Below, piece after piece: positions 41,197 through 49,456 of a stretch of 64,000 nt of DNA. Below the pieces are notes generated by a model. That model saw only the letters and a program-made list of their open reading frames with translations, was not told where the DNA came from and made no database searches. The position numbers and the translations under genes are program-made. The stretch is taken from NCBI GenBank assembly GCA_009837445.1, contig VXTM01000020.1, positions 1 through 64,000 of the forward strand, in the 5' to 3' direction. Origin of the DNA: Acidimicrobiaceae bacterium. GTDB taxonomy: Bacteria; Actinomycetota; Acidimicrobiia; Acidimicrobiales; Aldehydirespiratoraceae. The number at the start of each line of letters is the position of its first letter. Position 1 is the stretch's first letter.

Positions 41197-42357
41197 GTGA
41201 CTGCTGCCGGTTCCCCCTCGATCGTCCTCTTTGACTGGAACGGGACCCTCCTCGACGACATGGAGCGGGCCCGCGGTGCGAGCAACCTGGTCCGAGAGCG
41301 GTGGGCCGGTCTGGGTGAGCTCACTCTCGGCGAGTTCCGCGAGGCTTGGTGCCTGCCCCTTTCGGAACACGTCAAACGCCTAGGGGTTCGCGATGACCGC
41401 AACGCCGAAGCGACGCGAGACTGGAGCACCCACCTCGCGACGATCGAAGCTCCCCTAGCCCCGGGCCTGTCAGAGACGCTGGACGCGCTACGGAAGGCCG
41501 GCATCGCGATCGCGGTAGTGAGCTCGGCCGGTGAGGACGCCGTGCTGCGAGACATCGAGGCACACGGCCTCGCACAACGCTTCGACGACATCCACGCTGG
41601 CGTGTCGCTCAAGCAGACCGCGATCAGCCGCTACGTGGACGGCGCGGCAGCCGGCGCGGTCTGGTATGTGGGCGACACCAAGTTCGACATGGTGCAGGCC
41701 CGCGCCGCCGGTTCTGTCGCCATTGGGTACACGTCCGGTTATGACGGGGCCGACGCACTGCACGACGGCGGGGCGCACCACCTCATCGACCGGCTGGAAG
41801 ACCTGCTCGGCCTGATCCCACAACTCCCGGCCGCCATGACCATCCAGGACCGGCTTGCCGAGACCATCGAGTACGCGGCCCTGCAGCGCCTGCAGAGCCG
41901 CTACGCCGACGCGGTGACCCGTCGTGCCTGGGACGAACTGGCCGGAATGGTACGGCCCGACTGCCAGATCGTGGTGGACGTGCGCCACCGGAAGTTCGAG
42001 CTGACCGGGCCGTCCGAGTACGGAGAGTTCATCGCCCGCCAGATCGAGCGCTTCTCGCTGTTCGAGTTCGTGCTGCTCAACACCGTTATGCGCATCGACG
42101 CCCCGGCCGGCGTCGCCGCCGCCAGGGTGTACATGCAGGAGATCCGCCAGAACGTCTCGGACGGGCGACGGACCGACGCCTACGGCGTGTACCACGACCG
42201 GCTCGAGCGTGACGACGACGGGCGCTGGTGGTTCGTCAAACGTCACTACCGGAGCCTCGCCCGCACGGCCGAGCCTCGCGTCGCCACCGACTACGACGTC
42301 TTCGACGTCGGTTCCATCGACCTCGAAGACATCCTCGGCGACAACTGGGAGGCCTAA
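41197..42357 (+). CDS. HAD-superfamily hydrolase fused to an NTF2/SnoaL-like domain
   Basis: Residues 1 to about 215 are a HAD phosphatase-like domain: motif I LFDWNGTLLDD, motif II VVSSAG, motif III lysine in SLKQTAI, motif IV YVGDTKFDM. The second Asp of motif I, usually the acid/base, is Asn15, so catalysis may differ from ordinary phosphatases. From about 222 to 360 a SnoaL/NTF2-like cone fold follows (LQRLQSRYADAVTRRAWDELAGMV, then RWWFVKRHYRSLART). Substrate is unknown. It stands alone on the plus strand, divergent from pyrR, where Streptomyces carries bldD. Confidence 0.82.
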   Translation: MTAAGSPSIVLFDWNGTLLDDMERARGASNLVRERWAGLGELTLGEFREAWCLPLSEHVKRLGVRDDRNAEATRDWSTHLATIEAPLAPGLSETLDALRKAGIAIAVVSSAGEDAVLRDIEAHGLAQRFDDIHAGVSLKQTAISRYVDGAAAGAVWYVGDTKFDMVQARAAGSVAIGYTSGYDGADALHDGGAHHLIDRLEDLLGLIPQLPAAMTIQDRLAETIEYAALQRLQSRYADAVTRRAWDELAGMVRPDCQIVVDVRHRKFELTGPSEYGEFIARQIERFSLFEFVLLNTVMRIDAPAGVAAARVYMQEIRQNVSDGRRTDAYGVYHDRLERDDDGRWWFVKRHYRSLARTAEPRVATDYDVFDVGSIDLEDILGDNWEA

Positions 42358-42373
42358 CCGGCGCCGACGAGAA

Positions 42374-42419
42374 TCTCGGGTGACTTTCGGTGCCTCCGCG
42401 ACACATTAGTCACCCGAGA
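42374..42419. terminator. Perfect 12-base inverted repeat between convergent genes
   Basis: TCTCGGGTGACT (42374-42385) and its exact complement AGTCACCCGAGA (42408-42419) flank a 22-base loop. The element sits between the HAD gene end (42357) and the GNAT gene end (42428), as expected of a two-way terminator. There is no T-run on either side. Confidence 0.6.
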
Positions 42420-42427
42420 AAACCTGG

Positions 42428-42979
42428 TTACCTGGCCCGGGTGCGGGCGAACACGAGCATGGCGCGGCCTCCGGATTCCGGCCCTGGTACGTCGACCTGG
42501 CGCATCCCGGCCCGGCGGGCGACAGCCGCCGACGCCGGGTTGCCGGAGTCGATCTCGGCCATCACCGCGTCGAGTGGTCCCTCCGACAGCGCCCAGTCGA
42601 GCAGGAGCCGGACCGCCTCGGCGGCCCGACCCTGGCCACGCCAGCCATCAGCGATCCACCAGCCGATCAGGGCTGCCCGCCGCACCGGGTCCAGCCCGCT
42701 CAGCCCCACTTCGCCGATGACCTCGCCCGATGACGGATCGGTCACGGCCAGGTCCACCGAGCGCCCCGCGGCCACCGCCTGCTCCCGCTGGACGATCCAA
42801 CGCGATGCAGCGGCCTCGTCGGCCGGCTCGGGCACTTCGAGACGGTCCCGGATCGCCGGATCCCGCCAGGCCGCGGCCAGCACACCGGCGTCGGCGGCCC
42901 GCCACGGCCTCAGCAGGGTCGTCGGCCCGGCCAGGCACCGAACATCCACGATCAGGCGGGCGGTCCCGCCGCTCCTCAT
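42428..42979 (-). CDS. GNAT-family N-acetyltransferase (RimJ/RimL-like)
   Basis: Probably acetylates a protein N-terminus or small molecule; the substrate cannot be told. The acetyl-CoA loop is GWWIADGWRGQGRAAEAVRLLLDWAL, and the N-terminal TTLLRPWRAADA and the late SGNPASAAVARRAGM are typical. At 183 residues it is of family size. The ATG overlaps the nusB stop (ATGA), so it belongs to the aroB-pepP-efp-nusB transcription unit. Confidence 0.9.
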   Translation of the reverse strand: MRSGGTARLIVDVRCLAGPTTLLRPWRAADAGVLAAAWRDPAIRDRLEVPEPADEAAASRWIVQREQAVAAGRSVDLAVTDPSSGEVIGEVGLSGLDPVRRAALIGWWIADGWRGQGRAAEAVRLLLDWALSEGPLDAVMAEIDSGNPASAAVARRAGMRQVDVPGPESGGRAMLVFARTRAR

Positions 42980-43389
42980 GTAATGCCGCGCACTTCGTCG
43001 GCTACCGCCCGCAGGACCCCGTTCAGGAAACGGGGCGAGTCACCGCCGCAGTACTGGGTGGCCAGGGCCACAGCCTCAGACAGCACGACCCCGGTCGGAA
43101 CGTCATCGCGGTGGGCAAGCTCCCAGGCCGCCATGCGAGCCAGGGCCCGGTCCACCACCGCGAGCCGCTCAAGCCGCCAACCCACCAGATGGCTCCGCAG
43201 CAGGCCGTCGAGACGCTCGCGGTCGGCGTCCACCCCCAGCGCGATCTCCACCGCATAGTCGGAGGGTGGGACGGCCCGGCGGCCCAGCGCCTCCTGCGAC
43301 GATCCGCCCGCTATCTCGGCCTCATAGAGCACGGCCAGCGCGTCCTCGCGGGCTTCGCGGCGGGTCCCGAAACCGGGAACGCTGGTCAC
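42976..43389 (-). CDS. nusB: Transcription antitermination factor NusB
   Basis: Binds boxA RNA with NusE in rRNA antitermination. The all-helical protein (137 residues) begins GTRREAREDALAVLYEAEIAGG and ends with the conserved PTGVVLSEAVALATQYCGGDSPRFLNGVLRAV in two parts. GTG start with weak Shine-Dalgarno, 26 bases after efp. Confidence 0.96.
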   Translation of the reverse strand: MTSVPGFGTRREAREDALAVLYEAEIAGGSSQEALGRRAVPPSDYAVEIALGVDADRERLDGLLRSHLVGWRLERLAVVDRALARMAAWELAHRDDVPTGVVLSEAVALATQYCGGDSPRFLNGVLRAVADEVRGIT

Positions 43390-43415
43390 GGAGGCGGCCG
43401 CACCACCGGCGGGGA

Positions 43416-43979
43416 TCAGGCCCGCCCGATGTATGCCCCGGTCCGGGTGTCCACCTTCACCCGCTCACCGGGCGACACGAACAGCGGGACCTGCACCACC
43501 AGTCCCGTTTCCAGGGTGGCCGGTTTGGTGGCGCCGGAGACCCGGTCGCCCTGGATTCCCGGCTCCGTCTCGGCGATGGCCAGCTCCACCGCGGCGGGCA
43601 GGTCGACGCCGACAATCTCGGTGCCGTGCATCAGCATCAGGGCCACCGAGCTCTCCACCAGGAAGCGGGCGGCGTCGCCTAGGACCTCGGGTGCCACCGT
43701 GATCTGGTCGTAGGACTCGTTGTCCATGAACACGAGGTTCTCGCCCTCCCGGTAGAGCAGTTGCATCTCGCGCTTGTCGATGGTGGCCCGCTCGACCTTC
43801 TCGCCGGCGCGGAACGTCCGGTCCACCACCGCCCCGGTCCGGGCGTTCTTGAGGGTGGTGCGAACGAAGGCGTGACCCTTGCCCGGCTTGACATGCTGGA
43901 ACTCCACCACGCTGAACAGGTTCTGATCGATCTCGAGGGTCATGCCGTTGCGGAGATCGTTGGTGGTGATGGTGGGCAA
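43416..43979 (-). CDS. efp: Translation elongation factor P
   Basis: Relieves ribosome stalling at polyproline. The KOW-like N-terminal domain has the tip lysine in KPGKGHAF near residue 34, and two OB domains follow. At 187 residues it is normal. The start codon is TTG with a strong AAGGAG at 6 bases. The 54-base gap after pepP is otherwise unremarkable. Polyproline stretches in this window, such as the PBP linker, are plausible clients. Confidence 0.97.
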   Translation of the reverse strand: MPTITTNDLRNGMTLEIDQNLFSVVEFQHVKPGKGHAFVRTTLKNARTGAVVDRTFRAGEKVERATIDKREMQLLYREGENLVFMDNESYDQITVAPEVLGDAARFLVESSVALMLMHGTEIVGVDLPAAVELAIAETEPGIQGDRVSGATKPATLETGLVVQVPLFVSPGERVKVDTRTGAYIGRA

Positions 43980-44033
43980 GTTCTGCTCCTTGTCGGTTCT
44001 CTTCGGGTCTCGGTAGGGGGACGGTCGCCGCGC

Positions 44034-45194
44034 TCAGGCCGGCAGCGGCACCAAGGAGGTCTTCGGATGCAGCGTAAGCGGGCGGCATCCGGAGTCGGTC
44101 ACCACCAGCAGGTCCTCCACCCGGACACCCCCGAAACCGGGAAAGTACACGCCGGGTTCGACGGTCAGCACATTGCCGGGTTCGAGCGTCGCAGCCGAGC
44201 CCGACGCGACCCGCGGCAGCTCGTGGATGTCGAGCCCGACGCCGTGACCAGTGCCGTGCACGAAGGCATCGCCCATGCCGGCGTCGTCGATCACCGCCCG
44301 GCAGGCCTTGTCGATCTCGCCGGCCTCGACGCCGGGCGCCACCGCGGCGGCACCGGCTGCCTGGCTGCGCTCGACCGCCTCGAGCATGGCCGCGGCCCGG
44401 TCGCTCGGATCGCCCAGCACGAACGTGCGGGTCATGTCGCTGCGGTAGCCGTCCACCAGCGCCCCGACGTCGATGATCACCAGGTCACCGGACTCCAGCC
44501 TCCGATCGGTGGGCGTGGCGTGAGGCAGCGCAGCGTTCGGACCCGACGCCACGATGGTGTCGTAGGCGGGTCCCGGCGCGCCAGCCGAGCGGATGGCTCC
44601 GTCGAGAGCCTGCTGGAGGTGAGACTCCGTCGTGCCGGGGCGCAGCATGGGCACCACCGACGCGAGGGCGGTGTCCGCGATGCTGGCGGCCGCCTCGATC
44701 CGGGCCAGCTCAGCCCCGTCCTTCACGGCGCGCAGGCTCTCCACGATCCCCGACAGAGGCACCGTCTCAGCGGCGACCGCCTCGTTCCAACGGATCTGCT
44801 CGCCCCAGGAGACGGTGTCCTCCAGTCCGAGCCGGGCCGCGCCTTGCACCCATGGCTTCGCGGCGTCGACGGTGCGGCGGGCTACTGCGACGTCCACGTC
44901 GCCCGAGCAGCCGGCCGCGGCGAGTTGTGCGGGGGCCTGCTCCGAATAGCGACCGTCGGTGAGCAGAAGCGCCTCGCCGGAGCGTCGCACCACCACGGTC
45001 CCATTGGAGCCGGTGAACCCAGTCAGCCAGCGGACATTGGCCGGCTCGAAGAACACCGCGGCGTCCACGCCCGCTTCCTCCAGCCGCTCCCGGAGACGGG
45101 CGAGGCGCCCCGCCGCTCGCAGAGGGGGCAGGTCCTCCAGGGCGCCGGCCGCGGCGGACGGGGTCGGGGCGGCGGCGTGCGACCGGCCGCTCAT
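44034..45194 (-). CDS. pepP: Xaa-Pro aminopeptidase (M24 family)
   Basis: A dinuclear-metal peptidase releasing N-terminal residues ahead of proline. The five metal ligands lie in VIIDVGALVDGYRSDMTRTF, HGTGHGVGLDIHE, TVEPGVYF and VRVEDLL. A creatinase-like N-terminal domain occupies residues 1 to about 160. In Actinobacteria this gene regularly lies between aroB and efp, as here. The ATG overlaps the aroB stop (ATGA). Confidence 0.94.
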   Translation of the reverse strand: MSGRSHAAAPTPSAAAGALEDLPPLRAAGRLARLRERLEEAGVDAAVFFEPANVRWLTGFTGSNGTVVVRRSGEALLLTDGRYSEQAPAQLAAAGCSGDVDVAVARRTVDAAKPWVQGAARLGLEDTVSWGEQIRWNEAVAAETVPLSGIVESLRAVKDGAELARIEAAASIADTALASVVPMLRPGTTESHLQQALDGAIRSAGAPGPAYDTIVASGPNAALPHATPTDRRLESGDLVIIDVGALVDGYRSDMTRTFVLGDPSDRAAAMLEAVERSQAAGAAAVAPGVEAGEIDKACRAVIDDAGMGDAFVHGTGHGVGLDIHELPRVASGSAATLEPGNVLTVEPGVYFPGFGGVRVEDLLVVTDSGCRPLTLHPKTSLVPLPA

Positions 45195-46216
45195 CGAACG
45201 GCTGCGAGCGCTTCGCGCAGCACCGACTCGGGCACCCCCACGACGGGCTCCACACCCCGGTCCGAGTCGAGCACCAGGGTGAGGCCGTCGATGGCCTTCT
45301 TGTCCCGACCGAACAGCGCCAGCAGCTCCTCGTCGTCGTCAAGCACCGTCGGCAGCCGGTCCGAGAGCCCGTAGCCGGTAACGACCCGGCGGTGCGCGGC
45401 GACACGATCGGCGCCGATGCGCTCCAGCCGCATGGCAACCTCGGCCGCGTACACGAGGCCGACGGCCACCGCCTCGCCGTGGCGCAGGTCGTAGCGCCCT
45501 GCCGTCTCGATGGCGTGGGCCAACGTGTGGCCGTAGTTGAGGATGGCCCGGCGGCCGCCCTCGCGCTCGTCCGCGGCCACCACGTCGGCCTTGATACGGA
45601 CGGCCGCGGCGATCCGTTCGACCAGATCGAGGGCGTCCAGGTCGTCGCCGGTCAGGAAGTGGTACTTGGCCAGCTCGCCCTGACCGCTGCGCATCTCCCG
45701 CGACGGCAGCGTGGCCAGCGTCTCGGTGTCGCACAGCACCGCGTGGGGCTGCCAGAAGGCCCCGACGAGGTTCTTGCCCTGGGGCAGGTTGACCCCGGTC
45801 TTGCCCCCGATGGCAGCGTCCACCTGGGCCAGCAGGGTGGTCGCCACCGAGATGTAGCGCATGCCGCGGTGGTAGACGGCAGCCACGAACCCGGCCAAGT
45901 CGGTGACCACGCCCCCGCCCACGGCCACGATCACGTCGGACCGGGTGAAGCCCACCTCGGACATCTCACGGCACAGCCGCTCGACCTCGGCCAGCGACTT
46001 GGCGCCCTCGCCGTCGGGAACCTCCAGGACGCACTGGTCGAGGCCGCTGTCGACGTCCCAGCCGACGTTGGGCTGGGTTATGACGGCCGCCCGGCGGGCG
46101 CCGGCCGGAACGACCGTGCTGAGGCGCGCCCGGACCCCGGCTCCCACGTGGACGTCGTAGGAGCGGTCGCCCAGGTCGACGCTCACGACATGGGGATCCG
46201 AGACGCTCGAAGACAC
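45191..46216 (-). CDS. aroB: 3-Dehydroquinate synthase
   Basis: The second step of the shikimate pathway; NAD- and zinc-dependent. The motifs AVGGGVVTDLAGFVAAVYHRG, TTLLAQVDAAIGGKTGVN and NYGHTLAHAIE are clear. At 341 residues it is slightly short but complete. The GTG has no Shine-Dalgarno; TAGGCT lies 6 bases upstream. aroC and aroK, usual neighbours, are absent. Confidence 0.97.
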   Translation of the reverse strand: MSSSVSDPHVVSVDLGDRSYDVHVGAGVRARLSTVVPAGARRAAVITQPNVGWDVDSGLDQCVLEVPDGEGAKSLAEVERLCREMSEVGFTRSDVIVAVGGGVVTDLAGFVAAVYHRGMRYISVATTLLAQVDAAIGGKTGVNLPQGKNLVGAFWQPHAVLCDTETLATLPSREMRSGQGELAKYHFLTGDDLDALDLVERIAAAVRIKADVVAADEREGGRRAILNYGHTLAHAIETAGRYDLRHGEAVAVGLVYAAEVAMRLERIGADRVAAHRRVVTGYGLSDRLPTVLDDDEELLALFGRDKKAIDGLTLVLDSDRGVEPVVGVPESVLREALAAVR

Positions 46217-46222
46217 CCGAGC

Positions 46223-46228
46223 AGCCTA
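46223..46228 (-). promoter_or_regulatory. -10 hexamer TAGGCT of aroB, leaderless configuration
   Basis: On the minus strand TAGGCT is followed by exactly 6 bases and then the aroB GTG. No -35 consensus is visible. Confidence 0.5.
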
Positions 46229-46270
46229 CCGACGGGCTGCCGTGCCTCTCGGGCCTGGTCACCCGGGAGG

Positions 46271-46999
46271 CTAGAGGAGCAGGCCTTCCGGGACGAGCAC
46301 GACGACCATCGTGCCCGCGGCCAGGGCCGGGCCGAACGGGAAAGCCGTGTCGAGCAGCCTGGTGGTCGGTCCATCGGCGGCCCCCGGGCCTGGCTCGGGC
46401 CGACGCGCCCCGCCCCGATGCCGGACCAGTCCCAGCACAAGACCCATGGCCAGGCCGATCAGGCAGCTCAACACCAGGGCTTGGGCCGACAGACTCACCA
46501 CCGCCAGCCAGCCCTTACCGGCAGTCGCCGCCGTCCAGCCGATGTGCAAGCCGAGCAACGGGCTGAGCTTGACGTCGCCGAAGCCGAGAGCACTGGGCCT
46601 TAGTTCGTGGGCTACCCACATGACTGCGCCGTAGCCGGCGGCCGCGGCCACCGCCGCGACGATGGCACCGGGCTGGTGTGTCGCGATCGACGCGACCACG
46701 ATGGCGGCGAGGCTGGCGGCCGACGCCGGGAACGTGATGGCGTCGGGCAGCCGTCCCGAGCGCCAGTCGACCGCCGACAGCGTGACCAATGACACTGCCG
46801 CGACTAGCGGCGGGATCGTGTTCCAGCCCACACCGAAACGGGCCACCACCGCCGCCAGCAGGACCGCCGCCGTCGACTCGATCAGCCCAGCGCCGCGTCG
46901 AGCGCTGCGGGGCGGAGCGAAGCGACCGGCCACGCCACCAGCCAGCCGCCCCACAGCCGCACCGCCGAGGAGGGCCGAGGCCAGCACCGCTGCGTTCAC
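46271..46999 (-). CDS. Prepilin peptidase (A24 family)
   Basis: A membrane aspartic protease that cleaves type IV prepilin-like leaders. The two catalytic Asp motifs are SAVDWRSGRLPD and GFGDVKLSP. About six hydrophobic segments span the 242-residue protein. The N-terminal cytoplasmic methyltransferase domain of PilD is missing, as in many actinobacterial versions. The GTG at 46999 is chosen because a -10 hexamer lies 6 bases upstream; the track start at 47038 would include that hexamer. No pilin genes are nearby. Confidence 0.88.
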   Translation of the reverse strand: MNAAVLASALLGGAAVGRLAGGVAGRFAPPRSARRGAGLIESTAAVLLAAVVARFGVGWNTIPPLVAAVSLVTLSAVDWRSGRLPDAITFPASAASLAAIVVASIATHQPGAIVAAVAAAAGYGAVMWVAHELRPSALGFGDVKLSPLLGLHIGWTAATAGKGWLAVVSLSAQALVLSCLIGLAMGLVLGLVRHRGGARRPEPGPGAADGPTTRLLDTAFPFGPALAAGTMVVVLVPEGLLL

Positions 47000-47005
47000 T
47001 CTCCG

Positions 47006-47011
47006 ACGATA
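47006..47011 (-). promoter_or_regulatory. -10 hexamer TATCGT of the prepilin peptidase gene
   Basis: TATCGT lies exactly 6 bases before the GTG, in the same leaderless arrangement as aroB, gmk and rarA. The AT-rich inverted repeat (47038-47096) lies just upstream of this promoter. Confidence 0.45.
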
Positions 47012-47037
47012 GGGAGCGCAGGCGCGGACCGCCTCCA

Positions 47038-47096
47038 AGAACGAACTTCCGTCAAAAAATCACCGTAGAGGTGGAAAATTGACAGAAGTTCGTTCT
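47038..47096. repeat. AT-rich inverted repeat with 18-base arms
   Basis: AGAACGAACTTCCGTCAA (47038-47055) and TTGACAGAAGTTCGTTCT (47079-47096) are complementary at 17 of 18 positions. The 23-base centre contains a smaller CACC/GGTG dyad and runs of A. It lies between the aroE stop and the prepilin peptidase promoter and is much more AT-rich than its surroundings. It may be a terminator, an operator or a relic of a small mobile element. No target duplication was seen. Confidence 0.75.
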
Positions 47097-47106
47097 GCTC
47101 AACCTC

Positions 47107-47952
47107 TCAGAGGCCTGCAGCGGCGGCCTGGTGCATGGCCTCCACGGGTGCATCGATGCCGGTCCACATCTCGAAGGCGGCGGCGGCCTGGTACGCCAGC
47201 ATCGACAGCCCGTTGTGGGCCTCCACACTCCGCTGGCGCAGAGCGTCCAGCCACGCCGTCTCGAGCGGCTCGTACACCAGGTCCACAGCCACCTGTCCGG
47301 GACGCAGCAGAGTGGGGTCACAGGGCATCGATCCGTCGGACCCCATACCGACGGAGGTGGCGTTAACTACGAGGTCCGCGGCCGCGATGTCCTCCATCGC
47401 CCCGACCCGTCCGGGACGACCCGACCGGCTGGCGGCATCTGCGATCGACGCGGCAGCCTCCGCCTTGGCGCCGGTGCGGTTGATCACGGCCACATCGGCT
47501 GCGCCCGCCGCGGCCAGCCCCCAAGCCACCGCCCGGGCAGCCCCGCCGCCGCCCAACAGCACCACCCGCAGACCCTCCGGCGAGAGCCCCGCGTCAGCTC
47601 GTAGCCCGGCCACGAAGCCGGCCGCGTCAGTGTTGGCCGCATGGAGGCGGCCATCGCCCAGCGGCACGATGCAGTTCGCCGCGGCCAGGATCTCAACCTC
47701 AGCATCGGCAGTGTCCGCCGCCGCCGCGACCTCGGCCTTCAGGGGCATGGTCACCGACATGCCGGCCAGGCCGAGAACCCTCATCGCATCCAGGGCCGCG
47801 GCGCCCTTGCCCGCCGGTACCTCGAAGGCGGTGAACACCCAGTCGATGCCCGCCGCCGAGAACGCGGCGTTGTGGATGGCCGGTGACCGGGAGTGGCGCG
47901 CCGGGTCGCCGATCACAGCCGCCACCCGCCGACCAGGCATCAGTCCCGACAT
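47107..47952 (-). CDS. aroE: Shikimate dehydrogenase
   Basis: Reduces 3-dehydroshikimate with NADPH. Substrate motifs are HSRSPAIHN, SVTMPLKAEV (catalytic Lys) and NTDAAGFV; the nucleotide loop is LLGGGGAARAVAWGL followed by NRT. The track ORF to 48207 is out-of-frame mltG. The ATG at 47952 shares one base with the mltG stop (TGATG), giving 281 residues. Its AT-rich 3' flank ends the mltG-aroE unit. Confidence 0.95.
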   Translation of the reverse strand: MSGLMPGRRVAAVIGDPARHSRSPAIHNAAFSAAGIDWVFTAFEVPAGKGAAALDAMRVLGLAGMSVTMPLKAEVAAAADTADAEVEILAAANCIVPLGDGRLHAANTDAAGFVAGLRADAGLSPEGLRVVLLGGGGAARAVAWGLAAAGAADVAVINRTGAKAEAAASIADAASRSGRPGRVGAMEDIAAADLVVNATSVGMGSDGSMPCDPTLLRPGQVAVDLVYEPLETAWLDALRQRSVEAHNGLSMLAYQAAAAFEMWTGIDAPVEAMHQAAAAGL

Positions 47953-49454
47953 CAGCAATACCCCAGATCGCGGCAGATCTGCACCTGTTCCAGATGCTCC
48001 TCGTAGGTCTCCGAGAAGTAGTGGGCGCCACGGACGCCCCCCTCGTCGGTGCGGACATAGAAGAGCCAGCTCCCGTCGGTGGGCTGCAACGCCGCGATCA
48101 GCGACGCCTCGCCCGGCGCCGAAATCGGCGTGGGCGGCAGGCCGGTCACCACCCGGGTGTTCCACGGCGAGTCCCGCCGGATGTCCTCCGAGGTGAGGTC
48201 GGCGCACGACTTGCCGGCCGCGTAGCAGGCGGTGGCATCGATGTCGAGGCGCATTCCCTCCGCCAGCCGGTTGTAGATCACCCGGGAGATCTTGGCCCGG
48301 TCCTGCTGCAGCAGGGCCTCCTCTTCGACGAGGCTGGCCACGATGACCACGTCATAGGGCCGCAGACCCAACTCGACGATGTCGGGGTGGACGCCGGGAT
48401 CCTCCAGCAAGCGAGCTAACCGCCGGTCGAACTCGTCCGACATCCTCAGCAGGAAGCCGTGCTCGTCGGCGAGGTCGTCGGCGTTAATGTCGTAGGTGGC
48501 CGGGAACAGCATCCCCTCGAGGCTCCGGGCGCGAGCGTCGTCCGGAAGGTACGACGCCTCGCGAACCAGCGACACGTAGGCAGCCTCGAGGTCGTCCCGC
48601 TCGAATACGGGGTTCTCCTCCAGCAGCCGGGGGACCATCTCGATCCACCGCAGGCCCTCGGGGATGCGGACCAGTTCGAAGACCTCGGGCAACGGTCCCG
48701 CATCGAACACCGTGCGCACCGACGCGAAGTCCATGTTCTCGTAGAGGATGTAGTCGCCAGCCTCCACCGCTACGACCGTGTCGCACCCGAGGAACCCGGT
48801 GATGGTCAGGACGCCGTCGCAGCGCAGCCAGTAGCGGAAGACGGTGGCGTTGGAGATGACGCCTGCGCTCTGCAGCTCCCCCGCGATCTCGTTGACAGAG
48901 GCGCCTTGGGGGATCGTCATCTCGATGGCGTCGCCGGGCAGGCCTTCGGGCGTGATCTGGGCGTCCACCCATCCGTAGACGCGGCCCCGCACCCACAGCA
49001 CGGCCAGCACCACGATCACCGCCAGCACCACCAGGCGGACGAAACCACCCCAGAACGGCCGGTAGCGGACCCAGTTGCGGTCGTCGGCGTCGTAGACCGG
49101 ATCGACGAGCGGGTCGTCCCCCAGCTCCTCCTCCACCACGACCATTGCGCCCTGGTCCACGGTCGACCAGCGGCTCTGAGCAGCAACCGTGCGCTGCTCA
49201 TCGCGGCGGGCCGCCTTGCGCGCCGCCCGCTGGTAGGACCGCGCCGCCCGAACCGCGTTCCGCTGGGCGCGGCGATCGGGACGGGCCTTGGGCGGTCTAG
49301 CACTTTGGGGGGCAGGCCGGCGCTCCGCCTGCGGACGCCTCGGAGCCGCACCAGAACCAGGCGGCGGGGCGGGCGGCCGGCCGGGTGCGTCGGGGCGACC
49401 GGTGATGAAGTCGGACAGCTTCGACGGGCGGCGACGGCTGCTGTGCTCAGCCAC
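47952..49454 (-). CDS. mltG: Endolytic murein transglycosylase MltG
   Basis: Cuts nascent glycan strands and may set their length. A 130-residue Arg/Pro/Ala-rich cytoplasmic N-terminus precedes one transmembrane helix (about 138-157). A LysM-like region follows (MTIPQGASVNEIAGELQSAGVI). The YceG catalytic domain has the Glu in VIVASLVEEEAL near residue 375 and SPWNTRVVTGLPPTPISAPG. The long charged N-terminus is typical of actinobacteria. GTG start 2 bases after ruvX. Confidence 0.94.
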   Translation of the reverse strand: MAEHSSRRRPSKLSDFITGRPDAPGRPPAPPPGSGAAPRRPQAERRPAPQSARPPKARPDRRAQRNAVRAARSYQRAARKAARRDEQRTVAAQSRWSTVDQGAMVVVEEELGDDPLVDPVYDADDRNWVRYRPFWGGFVRLVVLAVIVVLAVLWVRGRVYGWVDAQITPEGLPGDAIEMTIPQGASVNEIAGELQSAGVISNATVFRYWLRCDGVLTITGFLGCDTVVAVEAGDYILYENMDFASVRTVFDAGPLPEVFELVRIPEGLRWIEMVPRLLEENPVFERDDLEAAYVSLVREASYLPDDARARSLEGMLFPATYDINADDLADEHGFLLRMSDEFDRRLARLLEDPGVHPDIVELGLRPYDVVIVASLVEEEALLQQDRAKISRVIYNRLAEGMRLDIDATACYAAGKSCADLTSEDIRRDSPWNTRVVTGLPPTPISAPGEASLIAALQPTDGSWLFYVRTDEGGVRGAHYFSETYEEHLEQVQICRDLGYC

Positions 49455-49456
49455 GG

